64,000 nt of DNA, taken from positions 2,790,001 to 2,854,000 of the forward strand of contig NZ_CP102950.1 of assembly GCF_024741795.1 (NCBI RefSeq), in the 5' to 3' direction. The notes below the pieces were generated by a model. The model had not been told where the DNA came from, searched no databases, and was given only the letters and a program-made list of their open reading frames with translations. Positions 38,472-48,240 of the stretch are shown piece by piece (the first letter of the stretch is position 1; every line of letters begins with the position of its first letter). This DNA is from Arthrobacter sp. CJ23. Its GTDB lineage: Bacteria; Actinomycetota; Actinomycetes; Actinomycetales; Micrococcaceae. A program made the translations under genes and the position numbers.

Positions 38472-38501
38472 TTTGTCTCAACTACGTTTGTCTCAACTAC
38501 G
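38472..38501. repeat. Tandem 15-bp repeat before the G6PD gene
   Basis: TTTGTCTCAACTACG occurs twice head to tail (38472-38486 and 38487-38501) in the divergent region between ffh and the dehydrogenase gene, 56 bases before the latter's start. It may be a regulator site. Confidence 0.6.
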
Positions 38502-38556
38502 GGGACTCGACTATCTAGGGTACCAAGTCGCACCTTCAAGATGGCATGCTGGCACG

Positions 38557-39957
38557 GTGACCAGCAAAACAACAGTGAAAACGTTGCTCATCCTCGGTGC
38601 ATCAGGCGATCTGACGGGCCGGCTGCTGCTTCCCGGCCTCGCCGGGCTCCTCGCGACCGGCCGCGCCGCCGGCCTGAAACTCGTGGGGGCAGGCTCGGAC
38701 CCGTGGACCGCCGCACAGTGGCAGGGACGCGTGGCCGGCGCCTTTGCGGCGGCCACCGATGGCGCCGATGCTGCCGGCAAGGAGGCCCTGGCCGGCGTCA
38801 CGGCGGGCACCGTCTACCACCAGCTCGACGTCACCGCCGAGGGCCCGCTGGCTTCCCTGCTGGCCGGCCTGGAGGCGCCGGTGGCGGTGTACTTCGCGTT
38901 GCCGCCGCACGTCAGCCAGAAGGCCTGCGAGGTGCTCCGAGGCGGGCAGCTGCCACAGGGAACGCGGCTGGTCATGGAAAAGCCCTTCGGTTCCGGATCG
39001 GAATCGGCCTCCGAGCTGAACCGCACCCTGGCCGCACTGGTCCCGGAAGACCACATCCACCGCGTGGACCACTTCCTGGGCAAGGCCACGGTGCTGAACA
39101 TCCTGGGCCTGCGCTTCGCCAACCGCTTCCTGGAGCCCGTGTGGAACCGGGAGCACATCGAGAAGGTGGAGATCATCTTCGACGAGGACCTCGCCCTCGA
39201 GGGCAGGGCCCGCTACTACGACGGCGCGGGCGCCCTGCGGGACATGGTCCAGAGCCACCTGCTCCACATCATGGCCCTGCTGGCCATCGACGCCCCGGCC
39301 ACCATCGGGGAGCGCGACCTCCGCGACGCCATCGCCACGGTGCTGCGGGCAAGCAGCATCGCCGCACCCTACCGGGCCTCGACCAGGCGGGCCCGCTACA
39401 CGGCCGGCGCCATCGGCGGGCGCGCCGTCCCGGACTATGCCTCCGAGGAGGGAGTGGACCCGGCCCGCAACACCGAGACCCTGGCGGAGGTCCGCGTGGA
39501 GATCGACAACTGGCGCTGGCAGGGCGTGCCGTTCATCCTGCGCTCCGGCAAGGCGCTGGGCCGCAAGCGCAAGGAAGCCGTGGTCACGTTCCGGCCCGTG
39601 CCGCACCTGCCCACGGGCTTCTCCGGGGTGGACTCCCCCAACCAGCTGCGCATCGGCTTCGGCCCGGACACCCTGCAGCTGGACGTCGACGTGAACGGCC
39701 CCGGGGACATGTTCACCCTGGACCGCGCCACGCTCCTCGCCCAGCTCAACGCCCCCGGCATGCTCCCCTACGGTGAAGTCCTGGAGGGCGTCATCACGGG
39801 CGATCCCCTGCTCTCCGTGCGCGGCGACACCGCGGAGGACTGCTGGCGGATCGTGGAGCCCGTCCTGGAGGCCTGGCAGAGCGGTTCGGTCCCCTTGGAC
39901 GAGTACGACGCCGGCAGTGCCGGTCCCGCGGGCTGGCCCACCGCCGTCGGGGGCTGA
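38557..39957 (+). CDS. Glucose-6-phosphate dehydrogenase family protein
   Basis: 466 residues. An N-terminal Rossmann domain (LLILGASGDLTGR near residue 8) and the G6PD substrate motif RVDHFLGK near residue 168 (usual form R-I-D-H-Y-L-G-K). EKPFG precedes it. GTG 38557 is used; the open frame from 38449 is upstream sequence. It probably feeds the oxidative pentose phosphate pathway. It sits where many actinobacteria have glnD, between glnB and ffh. Confidence 0.85.
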   Translation: MTSKTTVKTLLILGASGDLTGRLLLPGLAGLLATGRAAGLKLVGAGSDPWTAAQWQGRVAGAFAAATDGADAAGKEALAGVTAGTVYHQLDVTAEGPLASLLAGLEAPVAVYFALPPHVSQKACEVLRGGQLPQGTRLVMEKPFGSGSESASELNRTLAALVPEDHIHRVDHFLGKATVLNILGLRFANRFLEPVWNREHIEKVEIIFDEDLALEGRARYYDGAGALRDMVQSHLLHIMALLAIDAPATIGERDLRDAIATVLRASSIAAPYRASTRRARYTAGAIGGRAVPDYASEEGVDPARNTETLAEVRVEIDNWRWQGVPFILRSGKALGRKRKEAVVTFRPVPHLPTGFSGVDSPNQLRIGFGPDTLQLDVDVNGPGDMFTLDRATLLAQLNAPGMLPYGEVLEGVITGDPLLSVRGDTAEDCWRIVEPVLEAWQSGSVPLDEYDAGSAGPAGWPTAVGG

Positions 39958-40029
39958 GCACGGCGGGAGACACGGCAGGCGGGCGGACACAGCGACTGTT
40001 CGGATGCAGCACACGTTTGGATACAGCAA

Positions 40030-40065
40030 AGCGGGCCGGGTACCTTTCCAGGTACCCGGCCCGCT
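40030..40065. terminator. Bidirectional terminator-like hairpin
   Basis: AGCGGGCCGGGTACC / GGTACCCGGCCCGCT, a perfect 15-bp stem with a 6-base loop between convergent G6PD and glnB genes. There is no long U-run. Confidence 0.75.
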
Positions 40066-40078
40066 GTCGCGTCAGGAG

Positions 40079-40417
40079 CTAGATGGCGGCTGAGCCGCGT
40101 TCTCCGGTACGGACGCGGACTGCCTCGTAGACGTCCACGGTCCAGACCTTGCCGTCGCCGGCCCGGCCGGTGTTCGAGGAGGCGATGAGGACATCCAGGA
40201 TGTCGTCGGCCTGCTCGTCCGTGGCCAGGACCTCCACGCGGATCTTCGGCAGCAGGTCCACGTTGTATTCGGCGCCCCGGTACACCTCCGTGTAGCCGCG
40301 CTGCCGGCCGTATCCGCTGGCCGCGCTGACGGTCAGGCCCTGGACGCCGTAGGCTTCGAGTCCTTCACGGACTGCTTCGAGCTTTTCCGGTCGGATGATC
40401 GCGGTGATGAGCTTCAT
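40079..40417 (-). CDS. glnB: Nitrogen regulatory protein PII
   Basis: 112 residues. The T-loop GYTEVYRGAEYNVDLLPK carries the Tyr (YRGAEY) that is modified in other PII proteins, and the B-loop TGRAGDGKV is intact. It senses 2-oxoglutarate/ATP and controls AmtB. It overlaps amtB by 4 bases (ATGA). No glnD follows. Confidence 0.94.
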   Translation of the reverse strand: MKLITAIIRPEKLEAVREGLEAYGVQGLTVSAASGYGRQRGYTEVYRGAEYNVDLLPKIRVEVLATDEQADDILDVLIASSNTGRAGDGKVWTVDVYEAVRVRTGERGSAAI

Positions 40418-41742
40418 GCCTGGACACGTTCCTTGTCTTCTGTGCTGTCTGCCTTGGCTTCAGCCGAGGGCTTGCCGGTGATGAGGTCGTGCAGGGGCTG
40501 GAAGCTGCCGCCGTGGCCGCCGACGCCGAATTCGTAGGCAGTCTCTGCGTGCAGGCTGAGGTCCACGCCCACTGCTTCCTGCTCCTGGGAAACCCGGAAG
40601 CCCATGGTCTTGTGGATGATCAGGGCGATGACCAGGGTCATGACCGCGGAGTAGGCGATGGAGATGCCGGCTGCTGCGAGCTGTGCCCAGAGCTGGGTGA
40701 GGCCGCCGCCGTAGAAGAGGCCGCCGCCCACGCCGTCCACGGGGAGGGCGATGAAGCCCAGCGCCACGGTGCCGATGATGCCGGAGACGAGGTGGACGCC
40801 GACGACGTCCAGGGAGTCATCGAAACCGAAGCGGAACTTGATGCCGACCGCCAGGGCCGAGGCGATGCCGGCCACCAGGCCGAGGGCGAGGGCTCCGACG
40901 GGGCTGACGTTGGCGCAGGCGGGGGTGATGGCGACCAGGCCGGCCACGACGCCGGAGGCGGCACCGAGGGAGGTCGGGTGGCCGTCGCGGATGCGTTCGG
41001 TGATGAGCCAGCCGAGCATCGCTGCTGCCGGAGCTGCGAGGGTGTTGATCCAGATCAGGCCGCCCTGTTCAGCCGTGGTGGCCGCGCCGCCGTTGAAGCC
41101 GAACCAGCCGAACCAGAGGATGGCCGCGCCGAGCATCACGAACGGGACGTTGTGGGGGCGGTGGTTGGGGTCCTTGCCGAAGCCCTTGCGGTTGCCGATG
41201 ATCAGGACGAGGATCAGTGCTGCCACACCGGCGTTGATGTGGACCACGGTGCCGCCGGCGAAGTCGATCGCGGGGCCAAGGGCCTTGCCGATGGCGCCTT
41301 CCGGGCCGAACAGCCCGCCGCCCCAGACCATGTAGGCCAGCGGGCAGTAGACCAGCGTGACCCAGACGGGGACAAACAGGCTCCAGGCGCCGAACTTGGC
41401 GCGGTCGGCGATGGCGCCGCTGATGAGGGCCACCGTGATGATGGCGAAGGTTGCCGCGTAGCCTACCTTGATGAGGCCGTCGGGGGTGGTGATGCCTTCC
41501 AGGCCGAACGTGGCGAAGGGGTTGCCTACGATCTGCATGAAGCCTTCACCGGAGCTCATCGACGCGCCCCAGAGCACCCAGACCACGCCGACGATGCCGA
41601 TGGAGATGAAGCTCATCATCATCATGTTCAGTGCTGCCTTGGCGCGCGTCATGCCGCCGTAGAAGAATGCCAGACCAGGTGTCATGAACAGCACCAGCGC
41701 CGCCGCTACCATGACCCATACGTGAGCTGCGGTAAGTTCCAT
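40414..41742 (-). CDS. amtB: Ammonium transporter
   Basis: 442 residues with eleven predicted transmembrane helices. The twin-His pore is represented by VVHINAGVAAL and the later IIHKT region, and GGMTRAKA marks the N-terminal part. The gene is transcribed with glnB; PII likely blocks the channel under ammonium excess. A GlnR-box-like site lies upstream. Confidence 0.94.
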   Translation of the reverse strand: MELTAAHVWVMVAAALVLFMTPGLAFFYGGMTRAKAALNMMMMSFISIGIVGVVWVLWGASMSSGEGFMQIVGNPFATFGLEGITTPDGLIKVGYAATFAIITVALISGAIADRAKFGAWSLFVPVWVTLVYCPLAYMVWGGGLFGPEGAIGKALGPAIDFAGGTVVHINAGVAALILVLIIGNRKGFGKDPNHRPHNVPFVMLGAAILWFGWFGFNGGAATTAEQGGLIWINTLAAPAAAMLGWLITERIRDGHPTSLGAASGVVAGLVAITPACANVSPVGALALGLVAGIASALAVGIKFRFGFDDSLDVVGVHLVSGIIGTVALGFIALPVDGVGGGLFYGGGLTQLWAQLAAAGISIAYSAVMTLVIALIIHKTMGFRVSQEQEAVGVDLSLHAETAYEFGVGGHGGSFQPLHDLITGKPSAEAKADSTEDKERVQA

Positions 41743-41902
41743 AGTGCACGTCCTCCCTTGCTTGTACTGCGGTACATCCGCTGTCCTGACGCCGTTTGCG
41801 TCCCGCTTAAGAGTTTTGTGCCGCAGTGTTTCGCCTGCGGAGGATTTAGATTGCCGGGCTGTTACAACAATCTCCCGGAAGTAAATGGTGCATATCCTGC
41901 TT

Positions 41903-41918
41903 GTTACGGATATGTTTC
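41903..41918 (-). promoter_or_regulatory. GlnR-box-like site before amtB
   Basis: On the minus strand GAAAC-N6-GTAAC (41918-41903), the half-site arrangement known for actinobacterial GlnR operators. It lies 161 bp upstream of the amtB start. A second GTAAC is at 41865-41861. Site identity is inferred from the consensus only. Confidence 0.4.
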
Positions 41919-41968
41919 ACGAGTCCCACACCCCACGGGACCGCTTAGTTTTGAAGGATCCCCGTTCC

Positions 41969-43183
41969 ATGACGCAAAGCCCCCGGTCCACTGCAATCCA
42001 AGGGATCCGGCCCGTAAAGGAAGCCCTGCCCCGCGACATCAAGGTGATGTTGGCCGCGGCGTTCCTGATTGCTCTCGGCTTCGGCCTCGTGGCGCCGGTG
42101 CTGCCCCAGTTCGCCACCACTTTCGACGTCGGGGCGACGGCGGCCGCCGTGATCGTGAGCATTTTCGCGTTCATGCGGCTGCTCTTTGCCCCCGCGGGCG
42201 GCATGCTGATCGGACGGTTCGGCGAGCGCAATGTCTACGTGTCCGGGCTGCTGATTGTGGCGGCGTCGACGGCGGCCTGTGCCTTCGCGCAGGACTACTG
42301 GCAGCTGCTCATCTTCCGTGGCCTGGGCGGTGCGGGCTCTGTCATGTTCACCGTGGCGGCCATGGGCCTGCTGGTCCGCCTCGCTCCACCAGAGCGCCGC
42401 GGCCGGGTCTCCGGCGCCTATGCCTCGGCGTTCCTGATCGGCAGCGTCCTGGGTCCGGTGGTGGGCGGCCTGCTCGCCGGTTTCGGGCTGCGGGTGCCGT
42501 TCCTCGCCTACGCCGCGGCCCTGGTCCTGGCGGCCATTGTGGTGCGGACCCTGTTGCGCGGCGGCGACGGTGAGGCCGAGGGGACGGCCGTGGCCCCCGC
42601 CATGGGGTTCAAAGAAGCGCTGGGCGACTCGGCCTACCGGGCGGCGTTGTTCTCCAGCTTCGGAAACGGCTGGACCACGTTCGGCGTCCGCATGGCGACC
42701 ATCCCGCTCTTTGCCGTTGCCGTGCTGGACGCCAGGCCGGAGACGGCAGCGTGGGCGCTGGCCATTTTCGCCGCCGGGAATGCCGTGGCCTTGGCCTTCT
42801 CGGGCCGCCTGGCCGATTCCCTGGGACGCAAGCCCCTCATGATTGCCGGCCTGATCATCACCGGCCTGGCCACGGGCGTGATCGGCCTGTCCACGGATCT
42901 GACGGCGTTCTTCGTGGCCTCGGCCGTGGCCGGCTTCGGTTCCGGAGTGCTGGGCCCGGCCCAGCAGGCCGCCGTCGCCGATGTCATCGGCAGGGGACGG
43001 TCAGGCGGCAAGGTCCTGGCGGTGTTCCAGATGGCGGCCGACACGGGAGCCATCATCGGCCCGGTGCTGGTGGGCCTGCTGGCCGACAGCCTGGGCTACG
43101 GCTGGGCGTTCGCCGCAACGGGCGGGCTGCTGGTGCTGTGCGCCGCGGGCTGGTCGGTGGCCCGGGAGCCGCTGCAGCGCTGA
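41969..43183 (+). CDS. MFS transporter
   Basis: 404 residues, twelve predicted transmembrane helices. The inter-helix motif GRFGERN follows helix 2 and GRLADSLGRKP lies in the second half. ATG 41969 with GAAGGA upstream is chosen; the open frame from 41885 is upstream sequence. Substrate unknown; a drug-efflux-type transporter is plausible. It is divergent from amtB. Confidence 0.85.
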   Translation: MTQSPRSTAIQGIRPVKEALPRDIKVMLAAAFLIALGFGLVAPVLPQFATTFDVGATAAAVIVSIFAFMRLLFAPAGGMLIGRFGERNVYVSGLLIVAASTAACAFAQDYWQLLIFRGLGGAGSVMFTVAAMGLLVRLAPPERRGRVSGAYASAFLIGSVLGPVVGGLLAGFGLRVPFLAYAAALVLAAIVVRTLLRGGDGEAEGTAVAPAMGFKEALGDSAYRAALFSSFGNGWTTFGVRMATIPLFAVAVLDARPETAAWALAIFAAGNAVALAFSGRLADSLGRKPLMIAGLIITGLATGVIGLSTDLTAFFVASAVAGFGSGVLGPAQQAAVADVIGRGRSGGKVLAVFQMAADTGAIIGPVLVGLLADSLGYGWAFAATGGLLVLCAAGWSVAREPLQR

Positions 43184-43231
43184 CGAAGGCCTGCGCGATG
43201 GCGGGAAGGCTGGCACTGCGCCTTAAACAGA

Positions 43232-43268
43232 GAGTGCCTCCGTCCCGGTTCACGGAACGGAGGCACTC
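43232..43268. terminator. Hairpin between convergent MFS gene and ftsY
   Basis: GAGTGCCTCCGT / ACGGAGGCACTC, 12-bp perfect stem with a 13-base loop, placed between converging genes. The U-run is weak. Confidence 0.7.
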
Positions 43269-43282
43269 CGCTGTTGGTGCGC

Positions 43283-44497
43283 CTAGTTCAGCAGGGCATC
43301 CACGAAGCCTTCGGCGTCGAACGGTGCGAGGTCGTCCGGGCCTTCGCCCAGGCCGATGAGCTTGACCGGGACCCCGAGTGCCTTCTGGATGGCGACCACG
43401 ATGCCACCCTTGGCCGTGCCGTCCAGCTTGGTCAGGACGATGCCGGTGATGTTGACCACCTCAGCGAAGACGCGGGCCTGGTTGAGGCCGTTCTGGCCGG
43501 TGGTGGCGTCGAGGACCAGGAGGACCTCGTCCACTTCGGCGAGCTTCTCAATGACGCGCTTGACCTTGCCGAGTTCGTCCATCAGGCCGGTCTTGTTCTG
43601 CAGGCGTCCGGCGGTGTCCACCATGACCACGTCGACTTCCTGCTCGATGCCCGCTTTGACGGCCTCGTAGGCCACGGAGGCGGGGTCGGCGCCGTCGATG
43701 TCGGACTTCACGGTGGGCACGCCCACGCGCTGGCCCCAGGTGGCGAGCTGCTCGGCAGCGGCGGCACGGAAGGTGTCGGCGGCGCCCAGCAGGACGTCCT
43801 TGTCTTCGGCCACGAGCACGCGTGCGAGCTTGCCCACGGTGGTGGTCTTGCCGACTCCGTTGACGCCCACCACGAGGACGACGGCGGGACGGCCGGCGTG
43901 GCGCTCCACGTGCAGGGTGCGGTCCATGGTGGGGTCCACGAGCTTGATGAGCTCTTCACGCAGCATGGCCTTGACGTCCTCGGGGCTGCGCGTGCCCAGT
44001 ACCTTGACGCGTTCGCGCAGGGCGTCCACGAGCTGCAGGGTGGGCTCCGTGCCGAGGTCGGCCAGCAGGAGGGTCTCCTCGATTTCGTCCCAGACGTTTT
44101 CGTCGATCTTGTCGCTCGCGAGCAGCGCCAGCAGGCCCTTGCCGAAGATGGTGTTGGACTTCAGCAGGCGGGCGCGGAGCCGGTTCAGGCGGCCTTCCAC
44201 CGGAGCGGGGGTCTCCACCGCGATGGTTTCGAGCCCGGCTACGTCGTCCTCGACCTCGGCCGTGGCCGGTTCCAGGACGTCGAGGCCCGCGGGGGCCGTG
44301 CGCTCCGGCACCGCTGCCGGGGCATCCTCCACGAGGGTTCCGCCGCCAGCTGTGGACGGCGTCGCGGGGTCGTTGGCGTCGCGCGTTCCGGAGTACTTGG
44401 CGGCGGACTTCCGCGCCTTGAGGAGAACCGGCACGAGCCCGCCGACCACCACGAGGGCAGCAGCAATGGACAAGATAATGGGGAGGAGATCGTTCAC
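43283..44497 (-). CDS. ftsY: Signal recognition particle receptor FtsY
   Basis: 404 residues, GTG start. It opens with a transmembrane helix (about residues 3-25), typical of actinobacterial FtsY, then an acidic A region (about 30-85) and the NG domain with Walker A GVNGVGKTTT near 208 and DTAGRLQ. It docks SRP at the membrane. Confidence 0.95.
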   Translation of the reverse strand: MNDLLPIILSIAAALVVVGGLVPVLLKARKSAAKYSGTRDANDPATPSTAGGGTLVEDAPAAVPERTAPAGLDVLEPATAEVEDDVAGLETIAVETPAPVEGRLNRLRARLLKSNTIFGKGLLALLASDKIDENVWDEIEETLLLADLGTEPTLQLVDALRERVKVLGTRSPEDVKAMLREELIKLVDPTMDRTLHVERHAGRPAVVLVVGVNGVGKTTTVGKLARVLVAEDKDVLLGAADTFRAAAAEQLATWGQRVGVPTVKSDIDGADPASVAYEAVKAGIEQEVDVVMVDTAGRLQNKTGLMDELGKVKRVIEKLAEVDEVLLVLDATTGQNGLNQARVFAEVVNITGIVLTKLDGTAKGGIVVAIQKALGVPVKLIGLGEGPDDLAPFDAEGFVDALLN

Positions 44498-44531
44498 TCC
44501 CCTAGCTTCTCACAAAGCCGTGCCCGGCTTT

Positions 44532-47500
44532 CTACTCCCTGTTGCCCAGCCGCTGGCTGATGACGGTGGAGACTCCGTCGCCGCGCATGGTGACCCCGTA
44601 CAGGGCGTCGGCCACTTCCATGGTGCGTTTCTGGTGCGTGATCACGATCAGCTGGCTGGACTCCTGCAGTTCCTCGAAGATCGTGATGAGCCGGCCCAGG
44701 TTGGTGTCGTCCAGGGCAGCCTCCACCTCGTCCATGACATAGAACGGCGAAGGCCGCGCCTTGAAGATGGCCACGAGCAGGGCGACGGCGGTGAGGGACC
44801 GTTCGCCGCCGGACAGCAGGGAGAGACGCTTGATTCTCTTGCCGGCGGGGCGCGCCTCCACCTCGATGCCGGTGGTGAGCATGTCGTCCGGGTCGGTCAG
44901 GACGAGCTTGCCTTCGCCGCCGGGGAAGAGGCGTGCGAACACGTGGTCGAACTGCTGGGAGGTGTCGGCGAAGGCTTCGGCGAAGACCTGCTGGACGCGG
45001 TTGTCGACTTCCTTGATGATGTCCAGGAGGTCCTTGCGGCTAGCTTTGAGGTCTTCGAGCTGGGTGCTCAGGAACTGGTGGCGTTCCTCGAGGGCCGCGA
45101 ATTCTTCCAGGGCCAGCGGGTTGACCTTGCCAAGGGCTGCCAGGTCGCGCTCGGCCTTCCTGAGCCGTTTCTCCTGTTCCTCCCGCACGAACGGGATCCC
45201 CTGGGGCAGCGGAACACCGTCCTCGTCCACGGGGGCCCGGAGTTCGGCCCATTTGTCAGCGCCGGCGCCTGCCGGTACGGGGACCGGCTGCTGGGGGCCG
45301 TAATCGGAAATGAGCTGTGCGGCGGAGAGGCCGAGTTCCTCCACGGCACGGTTCTCCAGGGCTTCGATCCGGAGGCGCTGCTGGGCGCGGGCCAGTTCGT
45401 CGCGGTGCACGGAGTCGGTGAGTTCGGCGAGCTCCCGCGCCAGGGCGTCGTTGCCGGCGCGGACTGCGGTGAGTTCCGCTTCGCGCAGCTCTCGCTCCTG
45501 CTCTGCCCGGTCCCGCTCCTGGCCGGCCAGATCCACGGACACCTCGATGAAGCTGATGGCCTGTTCCACCGCTGTTGCCACGGCGGCGGCGCGTTCGGCC
45601 TGGGCGCGCCGGATCCTGGCCCGCCGGGCGGCCTCCTCGCGTGCGCGGCGTTCGGCATCGGCCGCGCGCTCCAGGGAAGCGGCGCGGCCGCTGATGGCGC
45701 CCAGTTGCTCCTCTGCCGTGCGGAGGGCAAGCCGGGCCTCCATTTCCTGGGAGCGGGCCACGGCAGCGGCGGCCGCCAGGGCGTCCCGTTCCTCGGTGGA
45801 GGGCTCTTCATCGGGGGCCTCCTGCGCGGCGCTGAGCCGCTCGGCCGCCACTTCCAGGGCCAGTCCGGCCTCGGCAATGTTGGCCTCGGCGCGTGCCAGC
45901 GACGCCGCGAGCCGCTCGCTTTCACCCACCGCGCTGCGGAGCAGGGAATTCAGGTGTCCCAGCCGTTCGGCAACGGCTGCCAGCCGGGCATCGGAGTCGT
46001 GCAGTTTCTCCAAGGCAGCGTCGGCGCGTTCCCGGGCTTCGGCGCGGCGGGCCACGGCGCCGGCCAGGGCGAAGCGTCCCCGTTCCAGCCGTGCGGTCAC
46101 GTCCATCAGCCGGGTACCGGCGTCGTCCACTGCCGCCTGGATTTCCAGCAGCGAGGGCGCGGTGGCGGAACCGCCGCTGACGGTCAGGGCGGTGAACACA
46201 TCGCCCGCGCGGGTCACGGCGGTCAGCCGCGGATGCCCCTCGATGAGCCGGGCGGCGGCCCCGAGATCGTCGACGACGGCGGTGCGGGCCAGCAGCGCGA
46301 CGGCGCCCCAGGCTCCGGTGCCGGAGGGGGTCACGAGCTCGCTGGCCCAGCGGGCGCCGTCGGGAAGCTCGGGCACTGCCGCCGCGTCGCGGGTGTGTCC
46401 GGGCGCCTCGGCCAGCAGCAGTGCGGCCCGGCCAGCGTCGTCGTCCTTCAGAAGCTGCACGGCAGCGACGGCGCCGTCGCCGTCCGCCACCACCACGGCG
46501 TCCGAGGCGCCGCCGAGGGCAGCCGCCACGGCAGTTTCGTAACCCGGCTCCACGGCCAGGAGGGAGGCGAGCGGACCCAGCACGCCGGGGTGGCCGGAGG
46601 CCAGGAGCCGTTCCGAGCCGTCCTTCCGGCTCAGGCCCAGCTGCAGGGCGTCGCGGCGGGCCGTGAGGGAATCACGTTCGCGCAGGTCCTGCCGCTCGGC
46701 CGCCTTCAGCGCCTCGATCTCCGCGTCCATCGCAGCCAAGAGTCCGCTGGCTTCCTCGTATTCCGCGTCCAGGCTCTCTTCGCCGTCTTCGGCCCCGGCC
46801 ACATCCGATTCGAGCGCGGTGAATTCGCCTTGGGCCAGGCGCCGGCGTTCCTCGCCCGCAGCCAGGGATTCGCGGAGGCGGCCGCGCTCGGATTCCGCAG
46901 CCTCGGCACGGGAGCGAGCGGCCCCCAGTTGTCCGGCGAGCCGCGCGAGGCCCTCCCGGCGGTCGGCGGCAGCGCGCAGCATCGCAGTGAGGCGTTTGTC
47001 CTCGTCCGCGGCCAGGCGTTCTGCTTCCTGCTTGGCCACCGTGGATTCCAGGAGCGCGGCGCGCTTGGCGAGGATGTCGTGCTCGAGGGCGGCCTGCTCC
47101 TGGCGTGCCTTCGCGGCCTGGCGGTCGAGGTGCTCGGGGTCGCGGCCGGTGTCCGGGGCTGCGTCCGAGGAGCCCAGCAGGCGGCGGCGCTCGGCTGCCA
47201 GCGAGCCCAGGGAGCGCAGCCGTTCGCGGCTCGCGGAGAGCTGGTACCAGTTGTCGCGGGCGGCGTTGAGCAGGGGCGTCGCCTCGGCGGCGTGCTGTTC
47301 CAACTCGGCCTGGCGCCGGCGTCCTGTGCCGAGCCCGGTGTCGACGGCGGTGCGCCGCTCCTTGAGGGCGGCCTCGTCGGCGTCGTCCTGGGCCAGTGCC
47401 GTGCTGAGGCTGACGAGATCGTCGGCCAGCAGGCGGGCCTTGGCGTCCCGGACGTCGAACTGGACGGTCTGGGCGCGGCGGGCAATCTCGGCCTGCTTGC

Positions 47501-48116
47501 CGAGGGGTGTCAGCTGGCGGCGGATCTCGGTGGTCAGGTCCCCCAGCCGGGCAAGGTTGGCCTGCATGGCTTCGAGCTTGCGGACCGTCTTTTCCTTGCG
47601 GCGCCGGTGCTTGAGGATCCCGGCTGCTTCCTCGATGAAGCCGCGGCGATCCTCCGGAGTGGCGTGCAGGACCCGGTCCAGCTGGCCTTGGCCGACGATC
47701 ACGTGCATTTCCCGGCCGAGCCCGGAGTCGGAAAGCAGCTCCTGGATGTCCAGGAGCCGGCAGGCGGTGCCGTTGATGGCGTATTCGGAGCCGCCCGCGC
47801 GGAACAGGGTGCGCGCGATGGTGACTTCGCTGTAGTCGATCGGCAGGGCGCCGTCCGTGTTGTCGATGGTCAGCGAGACGTGGGCGCGGCCCAAAGGCGG
47901 GCGTCCGGACGTTCCGGCGAAGATGACGTCTTCCATCTTGCCGCCGCGCAGGGTCTTGGCACCCTGCTCGCCCATGACCCAGGCGAGGGCGTCCACCACA
48001 TTGGACTTGCCCGAGCCGTTGGGGCCGACGACGGCGGTGATGCCGGGCTCGAAGTCGAACGTCGTGGCTGACGCAAACGACTTGAATCCGCGGACGGTCA
48101 AACTTTTCAGATGCAA
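44532..48116 (-). CDS. smc: Chromosome segregation protein SMC
   Basis: 1194 residues. Walker A GPNGSGKSN near residue 32, a Q-loop region, two long coiled coils (about 170-500 and 660-1000) around a hinge (about 505-650), then the ABC signature LSGGER near 1090 and Walker B VMDEVEAALDD. It condenses and segregates the chromosome with ScpA/ScpB. Confidence 0.96.
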   Translation of the reverse strand: MHLKSLTVRGFKSFASATTFDFEPGITAVVGPNGSGKSNVVDALAWVMGEQGAKTLRGGKMEDVIFAGTSGRPPLGRAHVSLTIDNTDGALPIDYSEVTIARTLFRAGGSEYAINGTACRLLDIQELLSDSGLGREMHVIVGQGQLDRVLHATPEDRRGFIEEAAGILKHRRRKEKTVRKLEAMQANLARLGDLTTEIRRQLTPLGKQAEIARRAQTVQFDVRDAKARLLADDLVSLSTALAQDDADEAALKERRTAVDTGLGTGRRRQAELEQHAAEATPLLNAARDNWYQLSASRERLRSLGSLAAERRRLLGSSDAAPDTGRDPEHLDRQAAKARQEQAALEHDILAKRAALLESTVAKQEAERLAADEDKRLTAMLRAAADRREGLARLAGQLGAARSRAEAAESERGRLRESLAAGEERRRLAQGEFTALESDVAGAEDGEESLDAEYEEASGLLAAMDAEIEALKAAERQDLRERDSLTARRDALQLGLSRKDGSERLLASGHPGVLGPLASLLAVEPGYETAVAAALGGASDAVVVADGDGAVAAVQLLKDDDAGRAALLLAEAPGHTRDAAAVPELPDGARWASELVTPSGTGAWGAVALLARTAVVDDLGAAARLIEGHPRLTAVTRAGDVFTALTVSGGSATAPSLLEIQAAVDDAGTRLMDVTARLERGRFALAGAVARRAEARERADAALEKLHDSDARLAAVAERLGHLNSLLRSAVGESERLAASLARAEANIAEAGLALEVAAERLSAAQEAPDEEPSTEERDALAAAAAVARSQEMEARLALRTAEEQLGAISGRAASLERAADAERRAREEAARRARIRRAQAERAAAVATAVEQAISFIEVSVDLAGQERDRAEQERELREAELTAVRAGNDALARELAELTDSVHRDELARAQQRLRIEALENRAVEELGLSAAQLISDYGPQQPVPVPAGAGADKWAELRAPVDEDGVPLPQGIPFVREEQEKRLRKAERDLAALGKVNPLALEEFAALEERHQFLSTQLEDLKASRKDLLDIIKEVDNRVQQVFAEAFADTSQQFDHVFARLFPGGEGKLVLTDPDDMLTTGIEVEARPAGKRIKRLSLLSGGERSLTAVALLVAIFKARPSPFYVMDEVEAALDDTNLGRLITIFEELQESSQLIVITHQKRTMEVADALYGVTMRGDGVSTVISQRLGNRE

Positions 48117-48240
48117 GGTGCTTCGGTTCTCCTGTGTGGCCGGTCCCGTTCAAACTACTGGTCTTCAAATCTACTGCCCGACGCCGGATTCTCCGGGACT
48201 GGCGAACCGGAACCATAGGCTCCGCACCACGAAATCCTGT

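Noticed and set aside
43698..48071. Plus-strand frame of 1457 codons opposite ftsY and smc
   Set aside because: Shadow caused by high GC and codon bias of smc; the composition is Ser/Arg/Ala-rich and no domain is seen.
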